Assembly (NCBI GenBank): GCA_021234155.1
Contig: JAJEKV010000008.1
Location: 22,063,988 to 22,127,987 of the forward strand
DNA length: 64,000 nt
Origin: Isoetes taiwanensis
Lineage: Eukaryota > Streptophyta > Lycopodiopsida > Isoetales > Isoetaceae
Direction of reading: 5' to 3'
Shown: positions 57,896-64,000 of the stretch, piece by piece
How positions within the stretch are numbered: position 1 is the stretch's first letter
How the letters are laid out: each line of letters opens with the position of its first letter
Program-made: the position numbers and the translations under genes
Notes under the pieces: model-generated
The model's database searches: none
What the model saw: only the letters and a program-made list of their open reading frames with translations
What the model was told of the DNA's origin: nothing

Positions 57896-58880
57896 CGCAT
57901 TGTAATGCGATTTCCAAGACAAAGGAGGTGGATGGCAAGAAGATTGAGGAGTCCTTGCCAACAGATGTGGACGTCAAGGAGGTATGGGAAAGCCTTTCCA
58001 AGGAAGCCAGAACAGATAAGGAGCGGGAAGCCTTCAAGCATTATAAGAAGGAAGGCAACCTGTTGTATCACAAGCATAAGTTGTGTGTGCCCGAATCATC
58101 AGGGGTAAGGAAGCTAATTCTTCATGACACACATAACAGCCCAATAGCAGGGCATGCTGGCTTCATGAAGACCTATTTCAAGATTCGAAGTAGCTACTTC
58201 TGGCCAGGAATGAAGAGGCAGTGTGCCCGAATCATCAGGGGTAAGGAAGCTAATTCTTCATGACACACATAACAGCCCAATAGCAGGGCATGCTGGCGCC
58301 ATTGGGGGTGCCAAATGCAAAGTGGGAGGTCATAAGCATGGATTTCATCACAGGTCTCCCTAGAACTCTTCGAGGCAAGGATGCATTGATGGTTGTCGTA
58401 GATAAGTTATCTAAGATGGCACATTTTGTGCCAGCCATTGGGGGTGCCAAATGCAAAGTGGGAGGTCATAAGCATGGATTTCATCACAGGTCTCCCTAGA
58501 ACTCTTCGAGGCAAGGATGCATTGATGGTTGTCGTAGATAAGTTATCTAAGATGGCACATTTTGTGCCTTGCAAGACTATCGACACCGCATTAGATCTTC
58601 GCCAAGTTATTTGTAAGGGAGATTTTCGGACTCCATGGCATGCCTCGGGAGATAATATCGATAGGGATTCCAAGTTTATGAGTGCCTTCCGCGGGACCTC
58701 TTGACACCATTCAGACGAAGCTCTCCATGAGCACGGCATATCATCCCCAAACAGATGGCCAGACGGAGAGGACGAATCGGATCATTGAAGACATGCTTCG
58801 AACTATGTGTGGAACAAGCAGTCCAAGTGGGATGAGTACATCCACTTGGTGGAATTCGCCTACAACGATTAAAGAAGTAA
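57896..58880 (+). pseudogene. Gypsy integrase
   Basis: The zinc-binding part is [20 protein letters not shown] then YFWPGMKRQ (58,125-58,215), where it is cut by the 136-bp-lag copy 58,085/58,221. The catalytic core follows in pieces: [20 protein letters not shown] with the first Asp (58,338; repeated at 58,474), [11 protein letters not shown]-like with the second Asp at about 58,660-58,690, and AYHPQTDGQTERTNRIIEDM with the Glu at 58,735-58,795. The DDE residues are therefore all present though in different frames. A stop and frame changes near 58,700 and 58,870 are additional. Confidence 0.85.
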
Positions 58881-58881
58881 G

Positions 58882-59395
58882 GGGTTATTTATTGGCAGCA
58901 AGAAGTCGGCAGAAGAGTGTAGCCGACAAGCACAGGACCGTAAGAGAATTCAAGGTAGGCGATAGCGTCTGGTTGAAGATAAAGGTGAAGCAAGCCAAGC
59001 TGCGGATTGGGAGCTGCAAGAAGCTTGCCCCTAGGTGGGCTGGTCCGTTCAAGATTTTGGAGAGAGTGGGCTCTCAAGCCTACAAGTTGGATCTTCCAGC
59101 CCATCTCAAGGTTCACAAGGTCTTCCACGTAAGTTTATTAAAAAGGCACAATCCTAACCCTGAGGAGGTTTTGGATACTCCAACCTTGTTGGAAATGACG
59201 GAGGAGCAAGTAGAAATAGTGCCTGAATTGCTTCTTGATAAGTCATTCAAGAAGACTAGGAGGTCTCAGTTCCTCCAGTATTTGGTTAAGTGGAAGCACT
59301 TACCCGTGGAAGATGCGACATGGGTATTGAAGCAAGACTTGGAGAAGCAATACCCAGAGTTTATGAAGGAGTTTGATGGGCGTCAAGAAGACTAG
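58882..59395 (+). CDS. Gypsy integrase C-terminus and chromodomain
   Basis: The frame carries REFKVGDSVWLKIK, KLAPRWAGPFKILERVGSQA and LKVHKVFHVSLLKRHNP (GPY/F-type integrase tail). The chromodomain reads RRSQFLQYLVKWKHLPVED, TWVLKQDLEKQYPEF (59,255-59,365). A chromodomain places the element in the chromovirus clade, where it guides insertion into particular chromatin. The end is again copied at 59,247/59,383 (lag 136), so the natural C-terminus after KEF is uncertain. Confidence 0.85.
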
Positions 59396-59499
59396 GAGGT
59401 CTCAGTTCCTCCAGTATTTGGTTAAGTGGAAGCAGTTGTTAGTTAGCCTTAAGCCTGGCGCATTAGTTACTAGGGTGCATGTGCCAGAACCTTGGATCG

Positions 59500-59960
59500 T
59501 GTGGGCGATGATGGGATACACCTTTAGGGCATTCTCTAGGCCACAGACTTGCCAGGTGGTTAGCTAGTATGTTGTTAGTTAGCCTTAAGCCTGGCGCATT
59601 AGTTACTAGGGTGCATGTGCCAGAACCTTGGATCGTGTGGGCGATGATGGGATACACCTTTAGGGCATTCTCTAGGCCACACGCACCAAGAGGTGCGCAT
59701 GACCATTAGGGTCATGTGAGTGAAGAATGAGGCATGGTGGGCGATGATGGGACATCGACGGATGATCTCTATGCCCACGATGCGGGTACGCACACCTGGC
59801 CGTGGGAGGGTCATGGTGAAGATTAAAGTGATCATCGCGATGATGGGATCGTGGAGCGTTCCCCAGCTTCAAACCCGTGGGGCATGATGCACTAGGGGTA
59901 CTTTCGACACCGGCAACCGAAAGTACAAGGTAGCACTCGATCATGGGCGATGATGGGAGC
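59500..59960 (+). repeat. Repeated GGGCGATGATGGGA in gypsy 3' region
   Basis: GGGCGATGATGGGA or a close variant occurs at about 59,502, 59,638, 59,739, 59,837 and 59,947. The first pair is due to the 136-bp-lag duplication; the rest are spaced about 99-110 bp, indicating a natural repeat between pol and the 3' LTR. Confidence 0.6.
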
Positions 59961-60400
59961 ATCTTAAATGATCCTTAAGCTCAAACCGAAAGGGCCATGA
60001 TCTTGGGCAAGGTAGTAGGACAACCTTGAGTCGATGGTTCGGCTCAAGGAGGTAAGGGGTGGTCCCCTAAAACCACAAATTATTAACTAAACTAACGTAA
60101 TGTGCTCCTTTTGCGTGCAAGTAGAAGGTGGACTTCAACGGGGGCGCATTACGAGAAGATAGGGGAGCCATAATTTAGATTATGAACCCTAATAACTCTT
60201 ACAATAATGTTTTGAATTATTGTAAGAAATAAGATGTTAAGGCTATATAATTTTGTATAAGTACAAATATAGCCTAAATTTTTGACTTGAACTAATAAAA
60301 CTTGATTGCTAAACTAAACTAAAGGTTATGACATGTTGTTGCTTGTGCAGGCATAAGGTAGGTTCATCACCTTAAGCAATCTTGAGAATGAAGATTGTCC

Positions 60401-60412
60401 TAAGGGGGAGAA
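60401..60412 (+). other. Polypurine tract of plus-strand gypsy
   Basis: AAGGGGGAGAA directly precedes the LTR start TGTGACGG at 60,413. Confidence 0.85.
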
Positions 60413-60864
60413 TGTGACGGTCCCGGAGGAATATCGCCATAAATCACGTATATTCTGGATCCGTCACCATACAAGTCTATCTTCATAGCCTTGTATACCA
60501 TAGATTGTGGCACTAGGGGCATGGCTAAGTTATTCTCATAACTTAGCCAACCATAGGTTAAGCCATTATCCACGTGGCCTTAACCTATTGGGGCACCGCC
60601 ACCACAGGACTCACCCGATTGGTGCCACGTGGCATCCTAGGTGGACCTAACTTATATAGGCATAAACCCTAACCCTAGACCTCTTTCCAGCCCTAGCACC
60701 CGAGAGACTCACCTACTGATTCAAACCCATGTAGGATAGTGGTTGTGATAGCTCATCTGGAAATTAGCATTCCAGGTATGCTAGTATTTTGTATCTAGAG
60801 TAGAGCCATCCTAGAACCCATATTCAACATCTTGAACCCTAATCAAGGAACCCTAACTATTAGT
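60413..60864 (+). mobile_element. 3' LTR of plus-strand gypsy, truncated or interrupted
   Basis: Positions 60,413-60,720 match the 5' LTR start. The match then breaks; CAAGGAACCCTAACTATTAG (5' LTR 38,025) reappears at 60,845-60,864 after about 115 bp of unrelated sequence, and nothing later in the 5' LTR is found. A related word pair GATAGCTCA-(TC/AA)-TGGAAATTAGCAT flanks that last match (60,748 and 60,877), suggesting an insertion into the LTR. The missing end prevents a target-site-duplication check. Confidence 0.75.
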
Positions 60865-62640
60865 TACATTAGGGCGGATTTGGATAGCTCAAATGGAAAT
60901 TAGCATGGATGCCAGAATTCCACGTCATGTTTCTCGCGACCAATGATGTTTGCGCATTTTTTTCCAAAGTCAGTATTAGTTGGCAAGTAGAAAGAGGAGC
61001 AGGCTTACTTGGCATCCACATGGCGAAATTTCATAGGACATGTTTGTGCATTCATTGCAACCACATTAATGGCCCGCAATGATGTTTGCGCATTTTTTTC
61101 CAAAGTCAGTATTAGTTGGCAAGTAGAAAGAGGAGCAGGCTTACTTGGCATCCACATGGCGAAATTTCATAGGACATGTTTGTGCATTCATTGCAACCAC
61201 ATTAATGGCCCGCATTTTTTGAAAATCGTATCAGCGGACCAAAATAATGGCTACTTTTCCCGCAGATCTTGTGCACATGCCCACATGCACCAACCACTTT
61301 TTTCAAATTTTGGCACCAAGATTTCCATTGTTCACATTAAGCGCCCTTCGTGCATCCTCTCTTAGCTCTTCATTTGGAATCCAAGTCTCCAATAGTGTCT
61401 ACGTGTTTTTCGCGGGGCTTGCATAGAGTTAAGCAACAACGGCGAGGCGATGTCTTGGGACAAGCAAGCGTCACGTTACATGCCATGTTTTTACTACCCA
61501 AATTTTCATTCTGAAGTTTTCCTACTTTTCGGCTCTTCCCATTCATCGTATTGCTTCTTGCCATTCATTCTTACAATTCAACGACCGATCACGTATCTCT
61601 AATTGCATCCATCATTGCTCCTAGTACTCCTACATTGCTTCGGCAGTTCATCACTTACAAAACAATAAAGGCATGGCGGTGGAAGGATATCTATCCATAG
61701 GCTTGTGGGTGAGAATGCTATCCTTAACGAAGGATGACTATGGAGTTACATGTAGGAGCGACATTCATACATAATGAATAGGTAGAACTATAGGGTTCAA
61801 AATAAATGCTATGGATAGTATATTGCAAAAAAAAGGGAGGGGGGGGGAAGGGGTTTGAAGAGGAGGATATTTGCAAATTTGCACCCTCAATAATACATGG
61901 ATCACACCATGCGAAAATGCATATGCACTTTGTAAATGTGTAGTGAGATTTCAAGCGTCATGTGATCCTTGCTTCTTTTTCTTCCCTCTTCTTGATTTAT
62001 ATTCACTCCTTGAATCAAATATTTTTCTTTGGGCTATATTTATCGGATGCCGAGGGGATTTGGGACTAGGGAAAAGCATTACGGCATCGTTGTTGTCTAA
62101 CATATGGACATAAGAGACATGCTTTTCCAAGATATACATTCAGGGCAATGGGCATCTAGTTTCACGTTGTAAAATTGTGGGAGCCGAGCTTGAAAGTCGT
62201 CCCATGACCTCGTTTTTAATTGTGCAAGCCTTATGAGAATGATGTCCTTGCAATGAAGAAATGTTTGATAGTTAACTCAAAGTGTCACATATGGAAACAT
62301 TGTTAGGTTTGATAAAATAACATAAAAATCTTATTTAATAAAGCTTTGGTTGTTGGTAAAGTGTTGGCTTATTGATTATGTGTTTGTATTTTGCTTTGGG
62401 ACCCTCTTCGAAAAACATAATATAACTTGGAATGATACATATTTTATATGCAAATGAGAGACTATTGATGAGGGACTTGGTGTTATTATCTATTGACAAC
62501 AAACAAGAAAATTATGTGTTTGTATTTTGCTTTGGGACCCTCTTCGAAAAACATAATATAACTTGGAATGATACATATTTTATATGCAAATGAGAGACTA
62601 TTGATGAGGGACTTGGTGTTATTATTTTAATAAAAGAAAT
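60865..62640. other. No gene recognised
   Basis: Contains the 136-bp-lag copies 60,941/61,077 and 62,375/62,511. The ORF at 61,009-61,365 is an effect of the first of these. No domain is visible. Confidence 0.4.
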
Positions 62641-63350
62641 ACATGTGTGTCTTATTTGAAGTTAAGTGTGGATATGTGACGTGCTCATTTATTGATAAAG
62701 TGTTTGCTTTTTGAAAAGGGCTAATAACTTTATGTACTACTAGAGTTGGTAAAGTATTTTAGATGCAAATAGGATGCTTGATGTGATCCTTCTTAAAAAA
62801 AAAGATATGCTCTTTGAAAATGACTAATAACTTTATGCACTTGGAGTGGTAAAGCATTAAATGAGAAGGGGTACTTGTGTTTAATTTTAATTTGATAGAT
62901 GCAAATAGGATGCTTGATGTGATCCTTCTTAAAAAAAAAGATATGCTCTTTGAAAATGACTAATAACTTTATGCACTTGGAGTGGTAAAGCATTAAATGA
63001 GAAGGGGTACTTGTGTTTAATTTTAATTTGACAACAAATAAGAAAGTGGATCACACGATCTTGAATTTAGTGTGTTCCATTTTTTGTTTGCATATGTACT
63101 ATTAAGCTTGGTGTGATCCTTCTTGAAAAATAATATGCTCTTTGAAAAGGGATAATGACTTATGTACTTAAGAGTGGTAAAGCATTTTAGATACAAATAG
63201 GAATGAGTACTTGTGTTTAATTTTAATTTGACAACAAATAAGAAAGTGGATCACACCATGCAATTTAGTGTGTCCCTTTTTTTTTTTTTTGCATATGTAT
63301 TATTAAGCTTGGTGTGATCCATCTTGAAAAAAAAAAATAGCTTTCAAGTA
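62640..63350 (+). repeat. Diverged tandem repeat, about 195-200 bp unit
   Basis: The ordered words GGTGTGATCC(T/A)TCTT, A-rich run, ATATGCTCTTTGAAAA, AATGACT or AATAACTTTATG, GAGTGGTAAAGCATT, TACTTGTGTTTAATTTTAAT and ACAACAAATAAGAAAGTGG recur at about 62,690, 62,785, 63,110 and 63,311. Removing the 136-bp-lag copy at 62,762/62,898 gives a spacing of about 195-201 bp. The copies differ by many substitutions, as in an old satellite. Confidence 0.6.
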
Positions 63351-64000
63351 AAAGGAAAGAAAGAAATATCTTATTTAAAGTGTAAAGTGTTAGTATATAA
63401 AGTGTTGGTTTATTAAAATACTATTTGTTTACGCTAAGTTGTAAGTTGAATATTTGTGTTTCTATTTACTTTTTACATAAGGATCACACGGTAATTTCTT
63501 ATATGCAATTACTGCACAAGCATGAAGATTTCGCATCATATGATTAAAGAGTTTCAAGACTCATTTTTGCTATAATTCAAATAGCAATAGAGTTTTAAAG
63601 GAATCTATTGTTAAAGGTAGTCAAAGCCTTCTTGTATTAACGATATCTAAACACAAACACCAAAGAGTTCTTCTACTACTTAAAGAGTTTCAAGACTCAT
63701 TTTTGCTATAATTCAAATAGCAATAGAGTTTTAAAGGAATCTATTGTTAAAGGTAGTCAAAGCCTTCTTGTATTAACGATATCTAAACACAAACACCATA
63801 ACCTTTGTACTTCAAGAATGTATAAACCCTTCGCATTGCAAAGTATAATGTCATTTATTAGCATCTTCACAGACATTTCCCCTTCCTTATCAGAAGCAGC
63901 TCATCTCAAGGAACTGTATTCGATTCCGAATGCCTTCATTGTCAACACTTTTTGAGCCTGCAAGACACAACACGTCGAGGTCTAAGTTCTTATTTTTTAG
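63351..64000. other. No gene recognised; terminal 136-bp-lag duplication
   Basis: AT-rich DNA. A duplicated block starts at 63,544 and again at 63,680. No ORF of note. Confidence 0.4.

Larger units (their letters stand above)
4217..63815. repeat. Class of direct copies with constant 136-bp lag
   Basis: First/second copy starts: 4217/4353, 4447/4583, 6735/6871, 7103/7239, 8361/8497, 8911/9047, 12663/12799, 22733/22869, 24790/24926, 25791/25927, 37632/37768, 38025/38161, 40066/40202, 40358/40494, 43565/43701, 43890/44026, 50343/50479, 50671/50807, 50928/51064, 54445/54581, 54758/54894, 56021/56157, 56845/56981, 58085/58221, 58298/58434, 59247/59383, 59435/59571, 60941/61077, 62375/62511, 62762/62898, 63544/63680. 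Each lag is exactly 136 bp. Copy length ranges from about 20 bp to the full 136 bp, and copies appear identical or nearly so. None was seen in 26.1-37.6 kb or 13-22.7 kb. Coordinates were counted by eye and may be off by one or two at edges. Confidence 0.9.

Overview
The window is nuclear DNA of a land plant with a large, repeat-rich genome. Evidence: Ty3/gypsy chromovirus and Ty1/copia polyproteins, CACTA (En/Spm) transposase, two LINE classes, plant-type introns, G-box/TATA LTR promoters, and almost no intact genes over 64 kb. The gene and transposon types look more like a fern or another seed-free plant than a flowering plant, but that is inference and no species is claimed.

Layout. 1-8,872: a minus-strand gypsy element (3' LTR cut by the window start, decayed interior, 5' LTR 7,435-8,872). 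8,960-10,247: the 3' end of a LINE with an A-rich tail. 10-26 kb: mostly non-coding, with two plausible single-copy genes (a minus-strand 191-aa ORF at 14,878-15,453 and the first two exons of a plus-strand gene at 24,188-24,566), a second LINE (17,750-18,760), a tRNA-Pro(AGG)-like pseudogene and copia-LTR-like hairpins. 26.4-28.8 kb: a frameshifted minus-strand DNA-transposon gene. 29.4-32.8 kb: a plus-strand cluster with an acidic protein, a perfect-looking hairpin, a coiled-coil exon, a possible methyltransferase-like ORF and an FCP1-type HAD phosphatase domain joined through a visible intron.

33.4-37.4 kb: a degraded copia element whose RNase H is split by a CACTA-like insertion ending at 37,104. 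37,451-60,864: a plus-strand gypsy chromovirus of the same LTR family as the one at the window start. Its LTR, PBS, gag, protease, RT, RNase H, integrase, chromodomain, PPT and start of the 3' LTR can all be read. Between its PBS (39.2 kb) and gag (54.7 kb) lie about 15 kb of nested material: two distantly related CACTA-like elements on opposite strands (about 39.3-45.1 kb and about 49-54.3 kb) and unclassified GC-rich DNA. 60.9-64 kb is AT-rich, with a diverged tandem repeat of about 200 bp.

The strongest unexplained pattern cuts across all of these: at 31 unrelated places a piece of sequence is copied again exactly 136 bp downstream. The copies sit in LTRs, transposons and intergenic DNA alike, break the gypsy pol frame, and in at least two places overwrite the expected sequence. 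The constant lag with variable copy length points to an assembly or gap-filling artefact, so many frame breaks here should not be read as biological decay.
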